From Artemisia argyi (lineage: Eukaryota > Streptophyta > Magnoliopsida > Asterales > Asteraceae): a DNA stretch of 64,000 bases. The notes below the pieces were generated by a model. The model made no database searches, was not told where the DNA came from, and saw only the letters and a list, made by a program, of their open reading frames with translations. Each line of letters opens with the position of its first letter. Positions within the stretch are counted from its first letter, which is position 1. Location of the stretch: positions 8,537,465 through 8,601,464 of the forward strand of contig CM060692.1 of NCBI GenBank assembly GCA_030686995.1. Reading direction: 5' to 3'. Both the position numbers and the translations under genes were made by a program. This document shows, one piece after another, positions 22,097 through 33,449 of this stretch.

Positions 22097-25000
22097 GTTC
22101 AACCCACTTAACACTTTTTTCTCATGTATTATAATCTCTTATATTTAGCAAAGCGCTTCAATAATGATTAATAAAACAATATTTTTTCAATAATAATATA
22201 CTTTGTTGAATGAAACGCGTCAGGAGTTTGTATATATTAAAAAAAAAGGGGGGGGGGGGGGGGTTTGGAGACTTTCAAGCTGTTTAACACCTTATACCTT
22301 TTAGCTATTTGTTATTTGTTGTACTAAAAATGATTTGCTATTTAGACACAACTAAAAATGATTTGCTATTTAGACACAATCAATACGTTCTGTCACATTT
22401 GACTGCCAAAGGGCAACAACAATATGCTTTGTCACTTGTACAATTTCACACACAATCAGAGATCCACTTAAAACAAGTTTAGTTACATTACATTTTCATA
22501 AGGGATATAGTATAAAGCCATTTTTTGTTCTTCAATAACCTGTTAACTACTAATTTAATGAATGTTTCGATTGGTTTTTTTGTATATGAAACCTTCTTGA
22601 ATGGATTATCAAAACGTAGATAAGTTGGGAGTTTTGATGAGTACACAAATGAATTATATTTCCTAACCAATTAAAGAACTCACTTTCGATAGTTACATTG
22701 TTTTTGCTCGATAAAATGTAAGGCCTCAACAACTATAGCATATTTGCAGGCCAAAATACCCAAAAAAAGTCTCACATTTGCGAGAGATTAAGATTGCAGC
22801 CGGTGGTTGTCATATGATGGCAAGCACAATGTGTAATGCGTGTTGGCTATGCGCGTCCAAGTGTAATGGTGATTCCAAGCGTGTCATCATCAAGATCAGT
22901 TAGAGAGGTTGTAAGGGTAATCAAAATGGTGCCTTTCAAGTTCATAAATTACACATCTGAGTGAATAACAAGGTAAATTTCAGCAATATATTTCGAACTC
23001 AATATTTCTTAATTTGTGTTTGAATAGCCCGAGCCTAGGCTGGTTGTAAGGTAGGTTAGAATTAATGGTCCAGTGGTGGACCATAATCTTTATCAAGATC
23101 CTGGTTTGGAACCGCACCTTGACTGTGATTTTCAAACTTCAAACAAAAAACAGGTAGCCTGGTGTTTTACAAATACAGCTGCTGAAAACCGCTTGAAACG
23201 AAACTTTGTTACAGACACTGCCATCATTTTATTTATCATCTTGATCTTAGTGACATGTTAGTTAAGTGTTTGAGGCACATCCTTTCATTTTTTCAGGAAT
23301 GTAGCAAAAATATATTACTATTAAACAAATGGCATTAAGCCGTACAAGAGCCACAATGGGCCAGCAAGATGCTAGACAAAACTAAAATGAAAGCAACTCT
23401 AAAAGAACACAGCCAAAGACTAAACTTATGCGCTTTTCCTTCTTTGCGCTTAGCCCGCAACAAGAGATATGGACAACACACATGTCATAACATTGTCATA
23501 TGACCCATTATAAACTAATTGTCCCGTTGCAAACACAGAAAAAAAATAGTCTTCTCAAACCAAAAGCTTAGGATAGTATACCTGATTTCATTTGTAGCTT
23601 AAGTTCTTTCATTAAATAAAGTAACATATTTATAACTTAGAGTAATGTTCTTTCATGAAAAGTGCAAGGTTCCGTGAAGTTAGGAAAATCAGTAGAGAGT
23701 CTCTATTAATACCAAATACATCGTCTTTAATTGCATTTGTACAACATGCATTATCCCATTGTAACATCTATTTAACTCAACATGTTTATAAAGATATCAT
23801 CTAGGTCAAAGAAATTGGGGAAGGAGTTAACTTACCGCAAATGTTGAAATGGGATAAGGAGACGGAGGATTGTGAAGGAAAAACTTCTTTCGGTTGATTT
23901 GTAGGTGGTTAAGATAGAAAAGTATGATTAATATAATTGGAAAATTCTAATTTTGTAAATTTGTATTAAATGTGGTCCAATTGTAGATTTTGGTGTTGTT
24001 TAGTTTATTGATAGGTATTATGTAGTATTGAATACATCACAAAAGTGTAAATTAGTTAAGGGTGTTTTTAGATTAGGATGAAAAGCAGTGTGAATGATTG
24101 GGTAAAACTGTCAATTTCTTTATTATGAGAAAACTAAGCAGTTTGAAGTAAATAATCCTAGACACCCCCAAGTGTTTGGAAAAAAGAAAACTGCTTATAA
24201 GTTATAAGTATTAACATATTGGAATGTGAAATAAGTACTGCGAGCCAAATTAGTAGTTTACCTCGAAAATATAAACATGCAGAATATTCCAACATTCGAT
24301 CAATAGCTTATTTGATTATTATGTGTTCTTGAAAAGAAATGATCCAAACACTATTACACAAGAGTTGTAATAAGTAATTCCAAACAACCCTTACAGTAGT
24401 ATATCTGTAAACAAAGAAATTCAATTTTGACCTTTTGATTTTTTAGCAATTGCGTTTCATTTCACACATCATTAGGAATTTAGGATCTTGGTACATGGTT
24501 TTGTACCTACAGTGTTGTGCTTTCAATGTAATAATGAATATCCTTGAACACTTTAAGAACTTAGTATCTTTGTCAATCATTAGCAGCAAATTTAAGCTCA
24601 AAAGTAAAAGATTTAAGTTATTTGAATGGAGTATATACTTAGAGCTATCAATTTGTGATCATTAATCTTTAATACTCTTTCACATGTTTATCTTGATGGC
24701 TCTGTCTTCAATGTATAAGTTGAGAGCAAGGTTGTTTTTATATATGCAGTAACATCATATAATACTTTTATAGTATATTCTTATGTAATGAAAAAGTAAA
24801 TTTTTGCAAAGGTTTTCCTTTGACTTTTAGTGCAGAATGAATTATCTTAATCTATCCAATTTACCCTTTGTTTCAAGTTGAAAACTACCAACCGAACATT
24901 ATATATGAAAACTTAAATCTTCCTATTAAATAAAAAGAAGTCCTAAATTACTGCTCATGATCTCCAAAAATGCCATCTTAGTCATAAATAGTTAGGCACT

Positions 25001-25738
25001 ATTTGAAGACTTTCCTTCCATACATCTATCCTTGCATATTGGATCATTTGGTCTGCTCCAACTTGAGTCTCCCATACCCTGTTAACCATCTTTACACACC
25101 ATAGCCAAAGAAAATCTAATATCTCCATCATACCCTCATATCCTCTCAGATTTGCCATTCAATAACTTTTGTGGAGCTCCAAGGTATGTTTTTATTTCTT
25201 ATATCTACTTAATTGTTGTGTGTGATTTTTTCTGTAAGGATCTTGGATCCTATAACGTTGTTAGTGGATTATAACTTTGAAACATATCGTCAGTTAAGAA
25301 AATAACTTGATTTTGGACATGTTATGGTTTTGAATATTCTATTAATATTCATGTTTAATTGTGAAGTATTTTGAATATTTGTTCAATATAATGGGATTTT
25401 TTTGATTATGAGAAATATAGGTGGAAATATAGACATTTTTACTTATGAGTCGAAGTATTTAGGCTTAATTATATATCAAAGGGGTCATATGTGCGCTAAA
25501 TAATGTTTTTAGCTAATTGGGGAACGGGTCAAACATGTTGGAAGTTGTGAGTATTTCTAAGTGCATGCAACCTCCTAATCACTAATAATCGAAATTTGTA
25601 ATATTATTGCATTAATACCTTCTTTCTTTTCTAGGTGACATTGTTATCTTCAAATATGAAGAAGTGTTTGTTGGTCAAACCACGATGTCATTCATTTTGT
25701 ACCGTTACCCATTTTGACCTGGCTTTAATCAAATAACT
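22097..25738. other. Low-copy DNA without a recognised gene
   Basis: Includes a G-run (about 22248-22263), a possible continuation of the NT-C2 relic at 22750-22800 (acceptor TTTGCAG, then AKIPKK, then a stop), and AT-rich sequence. Small frames at 23073-23261 and 24450-24665 show no family signature. The stretch ends at the target site of the Athila-type element. Confidence 0.4.
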
Positions 25739-27143
25739 TGATGAGATGAAAAATGATCCGTTTTTAGGGGGTCATTTAAGCCGGAATTCAACTTTATTTG
25801 ATCAAATATTGCCCTAAATCGTTCCTTTTGTGATTTTAGGTACTTTGGGAGTGAAATCTGGAAAAAGAAGCAATTCGGACGTTTTTGGAGCATAAAAGTG
25901 AAGAAAACGCCAAAGTCTTAATTTTCCATGCTGGGAACAGTAGGTGACGGCGTCAAGAGTAATTTCCTGACGGCGTCAAGAGCAAAAGTCCATGACGACC
26001 CAGTACAGATTTGACGGCATCACGAGGGTAGGGCATCAAGAGTAAAAGTCATGACGGCCTGGAAATAAGTTTGTCTTGACGGCGTCAAATGTAGATCAAG
26101 GCAGTCCGAGAATGGTTTTGGCGGCGAGGTGACGGCGTCACAAGTTTTGTCTTGACGCCATCAGACCTCTTTTCCTACATATAGTTTTCTAATTTTTCAC
26201 ATTAAAGGAGAGAAGTTTTGGAGAAACCCTAAGTACGATTTTGGTGTACCTTTACAGGTTTTTCAAGGGTTCCAAACCCTTGATACCTTGCATGTGTAAT
26301 CAAGATAAGTGTTCCTTTAATTCAATCAATATGTCTATGTGTTGGTTGTCTATATCTTGTTCTTGTCTTAATTCCATCATGCTAGGCTAGATCTATCTTG
26401 TGTTTGCTTAGATCTAATGAAACCTAGATATTAATTATGTGTTGATTACTTGTTTATTCTTGTCTTGGATGAATGATTTATATGTTAGGCTTAAGGAAAC
26501 TGGCAGATCTCCAATTGGTAACATGCTTGAACGTCTTAAGAAACATGAACTAACGCGCACTAGGTCTTTATTGGTTGTATTTAATGCATGAGCCACTGTT
26601 TACAATCTCTATAGTTGTGCTGGGCATGGTGTAGGAGGAGATAAGAGCTCATAGAATTGGGGAGTTATGTGTGTCACCCCATGAATGGTATTAAGGAATA
26701 CGACCCGTCATCCATGCAATTATAACAAGTAATTAACGTGTAAAAGATGTCTAGGGAGTAGTGAAATCTAAGTAAACACATTTTCTCCAATTACTGCTCA
26801 CAACTTTAGTATAATTTAGTTTATTTTCATTTCTAGTATTTTATTTTGATTGCATCTTAGTATTGGGTTAGTTGATTAGCAACTAATTCCGCCCAAATCC
26901 TTCAAACCCGAGATTTTAACTTGCTTTCCATAAAATATAAAAACACAAAAATAATCATCCCTCACCTTTAGAACTAGTATTTTGGCTTTCTAATCCTAGC
27001 GACACTATTCCTAAGCTGAACGATCAATCCCCCGGTACTTGTCACTATACTATACTACAACGATCAGGTACACTACCTGGTGGGGGTTGTAAGCTTCTCG
27101 AGATCCCTCGAGAGGTAAAGCCTGTTGCGATTCCCACGCATCA
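25739..27143 (+). repeat. Athila-type 5' LTR
   Basis: Holds the TGACGGCGTCA cluster (25945-26163). The likely TATA position reads TACATATA (26176-26183) where the 3' LTR has TATATATA, so the 5' promoter may be weakened. Ends with a CTCGAGATCCCTCGAG stretch and CCCACGCATCA. Confidence 0.9.
25945..26163 (+). promoter_or_regulatory. Cluster of TGACGGCGTCA sites in LTR
   Basis: Perfect copies at 25945, 25968, 26077 and 26130; variants at 26012 (TGACGGCATCA) and 26153 (TGACGCCATCA). Each is TGACG and CGTCA facing each other around one G. TGACG is the core bound by TGA-class bZIP factors, but binding with this spacing is inference. The cluster lies 13 to 230 bases upstream of the TATA-like sequence, where enhancer elements of an LTR would be. 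Confidence 0.5.
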
Positions 27144-27149
27144 AGTTTT

Positions 27150-27167
27150 TGGCGCCGCAGCCCGGGG
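27150..27167 (+). other. Primer-binding site, tRNA-Asp-like
   Basis: TGGCGCCGCAGCCCGGGG lies seven bases inside the 5' LTR. Athila elements typically use TGGCGCCGTTGCCGGG, complementary to tRNA-Asp; this copy has TT replaced by CA and an extra C. Confidence 0.75.
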
Positions 27168-27306
27168 AACAGTTATTGTCTAGGTTAGAATTTCTTTTTA
27201 TTAGGTCTACTTGCTAGATTCCTTTCTAGTAAGATTTTATTTTTATTTTTAGTTTTCTTTAGTCTATCTCATTTCTTTGTGCCTTTGTTCGTAACCACCC
27301 GACATC

Positions 27307-28566
27307 ATGGAAGGTGGTAACATCTTTGAACCCGTCATCCCACCACAACAAAACCCACCATTAGAACCCCTTAGGCCCCGAACCTTAGGAGAGTATTCCC
27401 GACCTAGCCATCAAGGCTACCGAAACACCATTGAGCTCACCGGAGCCAATGTGACCCCCTTGCGATCCGACACCATCCGGTTGGTGCAAAGCGGATGTGC
27501 ATTCCATGGATTTCGTTCCGAAGATCCAAACCAACATCTTAAGGACTTCCTCAAAATCGTAGATTCCATAGACGTAGATGTTGAAACTAGAGAGACTACC
27601 CGTTTACGCCTATTCCAATTCTCTCTACGGGATCAAGCTAATCAATGGCTTGAGCGTTTACCCGCGGGATCCATCATCACATGGGACAACCTCACCAATC
27701 GCTTCCTTACTCAATTCTTCCCACCCGGGAAGACTGCAATGCTTAGAAATGACATCCTGATGTTTGAACAGCAGCAGGGTGAAACTTTTTACGAAGCTTG
27801 GGCCATTTTTAAGGATCTCCTCCATAAGGTCCCTCATCATGGTATAAACCATTGGTTATTAGTCCAGATTTTCTACGACCATGTTGACTATCACACTAAG
27901 CGCACAATCGATAGGGCCGCGGGAGGTAAACTGCGTGATAAGAATGCCGAGGAGTCTTGGGCAGTTATCGAGGAGCTCGCCACTGATAATCAGGAGATGT
28001 GGGAGTTTAATCATACTGTAAAAGCGGCTATCAATGCAGTCTCAACATCTAGAGGGACCACCGAAATCCCCGACGAACTCTTATGCAAACTCGAGGCCAA
28101 AGTTGACTATTTTGAGGAAAGGCAAAGGAGACCTTTAAGTCCTAGACGAGCCACTGTCAATTCTGTCTCAAAACCAACTTCGGCACCATTATCTGAGTTA
28201 CCTTCTAGAGAAAATGTTGAGACTCTTCAGAACTATACCCCACCTTGTTCCCCTCCCAAGGAACTTAGCTCGGAGTTTGAAGCTAGGATGAGAGAATATA
28301 TGGCAACTCACTCTGATCGGCTTGCTAGATTCGAGGAAGCAGTTTATAAGCAAAAAGAGGAGATGCAGGAGAAAATGAATGAGATGATGAATTTATTAGA
28401 GGAGTATGCCAACCAGAGAACCCCCGAACGAATACTACTAAGGAAAGAAAGCGCTACTCCCACCACCCAATTTGTTAACTCCATCACCATTGTCCATAAG
28501 GATAACGAGAAGGTAGAAACTCCTGCTAAACAGACCTTAGAAAAACCACCAAAATCCCAACCTTAA
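27307..28566 (+). CDS. Athila-type Gag (419 aa)
   Basis: The structural capsid-type protein of the element. ATG at 27307 follows a non-coding leader. The retrotransposon gag domain runs from about residue 75 to 210: LKDFLKIVDSI, LRLFQFSLRDQANQWLERLP (101-119), then FFPPGKTAMLRNDI (137-150), ETFYEAW (159-165) and PHHGINHW (176-183). The C-terminal part is charged and probably coiled (about 330-370). I see no CCHC zinc knuckle, which many Athila gags lack. It ends at TAA 28564-28566, in the same frame as the protease region that follows. Confidence 0.92.
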   Translation: MEGGNIFEPVIPPQQNPPLEPLRPRTLGEYSRPSHQGYRNTIELTGANVTPLRSDTIRLVQSGCAFHGFRSEDPNQHLKDFLKIVDSIDVDVETRETTRLRLFQFSLRDQANQWLERLPAGSIITWDNLTNRFLTQFFPPGKTAMLRNDILMFEQQQGETFYEAWAIFKDLLHKVPHHGINHWLLVQIFYDHVDYHTKRTIDRAAGGKLRDKNAEESWAVIEELATDNQEMWEFNHTVKAAINAVSTSRGTTEIPDELLCKLEAKVDYFEERQRRPLSPRRATVNSVSKPTSAPLSELPSRENVETLQNYTPPCSPPKELSSEFEARMREYMATHSDRLARFEEAVYKQKEEMQEKMNEMMNLLEEYANQRTPERILLRKESATPTTQFVNSITIVHKDNEKVETPAKQTLEKPPKSQP

Positions 28567-29577
28567 AGTTACTACCTGAAACATGATATAAACAAAAACA
28601 CCATAACAAATTGGATTAAGGATGATGGGCGTAACGAACTCTCTAGACAGGTTTCTGAAAAAGAGGAAGAAGAGAAAGATAAGTATGATACGCTTCCTGG
28701 AGGATCAGTATTCGAGAGGCTATTGGTACAAAAAGTGGCTACTAAGCAGGTAGCGTGTGGGAACTTTGAGATACCAACAAGCATCGGGGACTTGAAACAT
28801 CTTAGTGCTTTCGCCGACCAAGGATCGGAAGTAAATCTTATGCCCCTAACTATTTACATCCAACTAACGTCAAAAATGCCAGCCCCTACTCGTGTTAGGT
28901 TATCTCTCGTTGGACACTCGTACGTATACCCCCTAGGAATCGCAGAAGATATATTAGTTAATGTCGCAGGATTCATGTACCCCGTTGATTTTATGATCAT
29001 CGATGATAAAGGGGATGGATGCATGCCAATAATCCTTGGGGCACCATTCCTCGCCACCGCTAGGGCTGTCATTAAGTATGAAGGTAGGAAGATTGAGCTT
29101 AAATCTGGAAAAAGAAAGATTAGCTTCCCCATGACCCCGCGAAGTGAGCATGAGAATTTGAGTTGGAGAAAGATCAAAAACAACATTGGCACGACACCCA
29201 TTCATGTTCAGAATAAAATTCTTGCATGGGAGGCAAGAATCAAAAGCTATAAGAAAGCCAAAAATGAAAGAAGAAAAAGCAATAAGGTTCAGGTCAAAAT
29301 CGAACATACTCGACCCGCAGAAAATCATATACCATTCGAGGAAAGGAGCTTGGTACTCTTGAGACACTTGGAAACAACAATACCACCCGATAAACCAAGT
29401 CCTTGGTGGTATGGGCCATTCACAATCGAAGGTGTGAGCCAAGATGGGGTAGCTAACTTGAGAAGCAAATTGGGAGGGATGGTAATTGCAAGTATCGATA
29501 GATTGAGGCACTACCACCATAACAGTAATGATCGCAACTACATGGGGTATATCATTTCAAATGATGAGATCACGTAG
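28567..29577 (+). CDS. Retropepsin-like domain joined to an integrase-tail-like end (336 codons)
   Basis: This frame continues directly from gag after one TAA and is open to TAG at 29575-29577. The protease signature is FADQGSEVNLMP (Asp at about codon 84; most relatives have DLGA, here DQGS) with ILGAPFLAT at 156-164. At about 277-285 PSPWWYGPF and then IDRLRHYH resemble the C-terminal end of Athila integrase. Everything between (reverse transcriptase, RNase H, integrase core) is gone, so pol was collapsed by an internal deletion. No start codon is needed if the stop is read through; otherwise it would be silent. Confidence 0.8.
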   Translation, partial: SYYLKHDINKNTITNWIKDDGRNELSRQVSEKEEEEKDKYDTLPGGSVFERLLVQKVATKQVACGNFEIPTSIGDLKHLSAFADQGSEVNLMPLTIYIQLTSKMPAPTRVRLSLVGHSYVYPLGIAEDILVNVAGFMYPVDFMIIDDKGDGCMPIILGAPFLATARAVIKYEGRKIELKSGKRKISFPMTPRSEHENLSWRKIKNNIGTTPIHVQNKILAWEARIKSYKKAKNERRKSNKVQVKIEHTRPAENHIPFEERSLVLLRHLETTIPPDKPSPWWYGPFTIEGVSQDGVANLRSKLGGMVIASIDRLRHYHHNSNDRNYMGYIISNDEIT

Positions 29578-32044
29578 TAACCCATGACCTTGAGTCTATC
29601 TACAAGACTCGTAAATAAAGAAAAACGCTTCTTGGGAGGCAACCCATGTTTTGTGTGATTTTTATTTTCTTTGTTTGTTATTTGCTTCCGTATGCATGCT
29701 TAATTTTTATTGTTGGTAGATCATGTTTCTAAACTAAATAGTGGAAATACTTTACTTTGTTGTTTTGGCCTAGTCTTAACTCCACCTAAAAGTATTTTTG
29801 CAAAAGATAAGTGTAAGGGGAAACCCCAAATATGTTTTTAAGAAACAAACCGATCATGATTCTCCACAATAATAAATGAACATGTATATTCGTATTTGTT
29901 AGAGTCAAATGCTTGTATTGAGTCATAATGAAGTTTTGCAGGATTTTTCAGGAAGTAGGACCAAGTTTTTCCAAAAATTTTCCGGAAACTTAACATAAGA
30001 ATTTCTGCAGGTCAATTCTGATGGCGTCAGGAGTTTACTCTTGACGGCGTCAGGTGTAAAAATCTGGAAATTTTACCGGTTTTGTTTTTCTAACGGAGTC
30101 TTATGGTTTTTGTGAATTATTAAGTTTTATAATCTCCAGGAGATCTGCAAACTTCATTCCACAAGCATTATATCTTATTTTGTTTTCTAGGATTTAGTAA
30201 CTTATATAGGTTGCCGCCGATTTTACGCGAGGTTGTCTTGTCTATTTTGTCAGGTTTTACAGGTTATGTATGACGAGAAGATGATTTATATTCTGGAAGG
30301 GAAGCTTTGATGGTTCATTTTCTTGGAGGAAGATTTAACCTGGCCACCTTATTATCCATACCGAGCGAATCAGGGGAGTATTTGATTTCATTCTCTTTAC
30401 TTTTTCACTTTTACATTCTTTACTTGAACATTGGGGACAATGTTCATCTTAAGTGTAAGGGGAGGGTAAAAAGATGATACCTTACATATGCACTTTCGCT
30501 TGAGTTTGTTTTGTTTGATGGTAGATGTGTAATAAAACTATGAGAAATACTTGTTAGTGAAATTTTAGCGCCAAATTTAAAATTTTTTACAACATTTAGG
30601 AGTGAAACTTTAGCCATAGCAAGCGTCTCATGGATAGGAGATTGTATGACTAGCACATAACCGTATATTCAGAAAAATTTTCCACCCAAATATGTGAGGT
30701 TCGCCTTTAGATTTGATAGGAAAAGCATTCATTATTAGTGCTTATGAGTGCACCGGTAGCATTTAGATTCTAGAACTTGCGTTAGTGATGCATCCCGAGA
30801 CCGCTAGTGAGACTACATTCGTGTGGTAGGATTTACTACATGATAAGAGGCATTAGGATTACCCTTGTGTTAAACCCGCATTATAATTACTTGACCATTT
30901 AAGTCATATTACTTGGCTAGTTAAGTCAACTAATTTTTCCCACACCCTTAGCGTTGTACTCATTTTTAGTACACGAAACCCCTAGTACACCCCTCCGAGC
31001 CTATCTTTTCGTTTCTAACTTTAAGAATTTTACTTAAAGAAAGAATTTGTTACACCCCACTTAAATGTACAACCAAATCGCCTTAGCCTTCCATGTATGC
31101 GCTCATTTTTAGTGCATTATTGTTATTTGTTAAACCCTAAGTTAACTTTCTAATTGATTACATGGTTGCTAAGTCAAGTCATATCCTTGTACATATTGTT
31201 TTGGGACGATTGGGACTCATGGGTAAGTACTTATTTTATGGAGTAATGGGGAAGAACATCATTTATTACCCCCATATGTACGTTAATCTTAAAAGTGCTC
31301 CAAGTGTTTTAATTTTCTTAATTCGAGTCATTAGATTAGTTTAATTGTAAAGTATGTAAAGATTCAAGTGTAAGGGAAATGTTCATTCCTTATAATGTAT
31401 TATTTTGGATGGTAGGGTAAGAGTGTATGAATAAAAAAAAATCGAAAAATCAAGAAAAAGAAAAAAAAATAGAAAAAAGGAAAAGAGAAAAAACATACGG
31501 ACTACCATCCCGTTTCATTCTATGTTTATTTTATGTTTTTGTTATTTTTCATTTATTAGCTTAAGTCTAGTCTAGTCTTGGCTTAGCAACGCCATATTGT
31601 ACATGTAATTAACCAAGATTGTTAACTCGCCACCAGTAAAACTTCCTTTATCCAACAAAACCGTGTATTTCATATCCCTACACCTAACGTTACAACCCTT
31701 TAAAAGACCTCTTTGATAGTTTATCCTAGGTGCTTACGCCATGTGGTGGAGGTTTGATCCTTTCCCAAGCCTATGGTAATCTATTTTGCTATGACAGGTA
31801 GTGAGAGATATCTTCCGTTTCCATATTGTAATTTACACTTTATTACACCCGAGAGATGTGAGTATCTAAACACTATTTGTGAGGTGCTTGTGTATGACCT
31901 CCGTGCTTGTCTATTGGTCTTTAGTGGAACGATTATTTGTTGTAATTACTTTTATGTTAGTGTTAAATGACCCCTAACTTGTCTTTTGAGTAGAATAAAA
32001 GCGCATTTGCTTGAGGACAAGCAAATCTCAAGTGTAAGGGTATA
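29578..32044 (+). other. Non-coding 3' region of the Athila-type element
   Basis: Begins with the lineage-typical GGGAGGCAACCCA (29634-29646). No env-like frame is left. The purine motif AAGTGTAAGG occurs four times (29809, 30451, 31366, 32030). Two TGACGGCGTCA-type sites lie near 30018-30050, and GAGGACAAGCAAATCTCAAG precedes the last purine tract. Confidence 0.75.
32030..32044 (+). other. Polypurine tract of the Athila-type element
   Basis: AAGTGTAAGGGTATA abuts the 3' LTR; plus-strand priming site by position and composition. The TATA at its end makes it less purine-pure than usual. Confidence 0.7.
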
Positions 32045-33449
32045 TGATGAGACAAAAAATGATCCGTTTTTAGGGGGTCATTTAAGCCGGAATTCAACTT
32101 TATTTGATCAAATATTGCCCTAAATCGTTCCTTTTGTGATTTTAGGTACTTTGGGAGTGGAATCTGGAAAAGGAAGCAATTCGGACGTTTTTGGAGCATA
32201 AAAGTGAAGAAAACGCCAAAGTCTTAATTTTCCATGCTGGGAACAGTAGGTGACGGCGTCAAGTGTAATTTCCTGACGGCGTCAAGAGCAAAAGTCCATG
32301 ACGACCCAGTACAGATTTGACGGCGTCACGAGGGTATGGCGTCAAGAGTAAAAGTCATGACGGCCTGGAAATAAGTTTGTCTTGACGGCGTCAAATGTAG
32401 ATCAAGGCAGTCCGAGAATGGTTTTGGCGGCGAGGTGATGGCGTCACAAGTTTTGTCTTGATGCCGTCACACCCCTTTTCCTATATATAGTTTTCTAATT
32501 TTTCACATTAAAGGAGAGAAGTTTTGGAGAAACCCTAAGTACGATTTTGGTGCAACTTTACAGGTTTTTCAAGGGTTCCAAACCCTTGATACCTTGCATG
32601 TGTAATCAAGATAAGTGTTCCTTTAATTCAATCAATATGTCTATGTGTTGGTTGTCTATATCTTGTTCTTGTCTTAATTCCATCATGCTAGGCTAGATCT
32701 ATCTTGTGTTTGCTTAGATCTAATGAAACCTAGATGTTAATTATGTGTTGATTACTTGTTTATTCTTGTCTTGGATGAATGATTTATATGTTAGGCTTAA
32801 GAAAACTGGCAGATCTCCAATTGGTAACATGCTTGAACGTCTTAAAAAACATGAACTAACGCGCACTAGGTCTTTATTGGTTATATTTAATGCATGAGCC
32901 ACTGTTTACAATCCCTATAGTTGTGCTGGGCATGGTGTAGGAGGAGATAAGAGCTCATAGAATTGGGGAGTTATGTGTGCCACCCCATGAATGGTATTAA
33001 GGAATACGATCCGTCATCCATGCAATTATAACAAGTAATTAACGTGTAAAAGATGTCTAAGGAGTAGTGAAATCTAAGTAAACACATTTTCTCCAATTAC
33101 TGCTCACAACTTTAGTATAATTTAGTTTATTTTCATTTCTAGTATTTTATTTTGATTGCATCTTAGTATTGGGTTAGTTGATTAGCAACTAATTCCGCCC
33201 AAATCCTTCAAACCCGAGATTTTAACTTGCTTTCCATAAAATATAAAAACACAAAAATAATCATCTCTCACCTTTAGAACTAGTATTTAGGCTTTCTAAT
33301 CCTAGCGACACTATTCCTAAGCTGAACGATCAATCCCCCGGTACTTGTCACTATACTATACTACAACGATCAGGTACACTGCCTGGTGGGGGTTGTAAGC
33401 TTCTCGAGATCCCTCGAGAGGTAAAGCCTGTTGCGATTCCCACGCATCA
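32045..33449 (+). repeat. Athila-type 3' LTR
   Basis: Same length as the 5' copy. TATA-like TATATATA at 32482-32489 is intact. TGACGGCGTCA cluster at 32251-32470, again with C/T and G/A changes at CG positions relative to the 5' LTR. Confidence 0.9.

Larger units (their letters stand above)
25739..33449 (+). mobile_element. Athila-type Ty3 LTR retrotransposon, internally deleted, 7,711 bp
   Basis: Two LTRs of exactly 1,405 bp (25739-27143 and 32045-33449), ends TGATG...CATCA, target duplication TAACT (25734-25738 and 33450-33454). It has a tRNA-Asp-like primer site, a gag of the Athila kind, a retropepsin-like domain and an integrase-tail-like end, then GGGAGGCAACCCA, typical of the Athila lineage. 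Reverse transcriptase, RNase H and the integrase core are missing. About 2.4 kb of non-coding DNA separates the coding part from the 3' LTR. LTRs differ at roughly 27 sites by eye (about 2%), with no indels. Confidence 0.93.

Noticed and set aside
28854..29520. Long open frames on the minus strand of the gag-protease region
   Set aside because: Shadow frames of a real plus-strand coding region; no recognisable protein.
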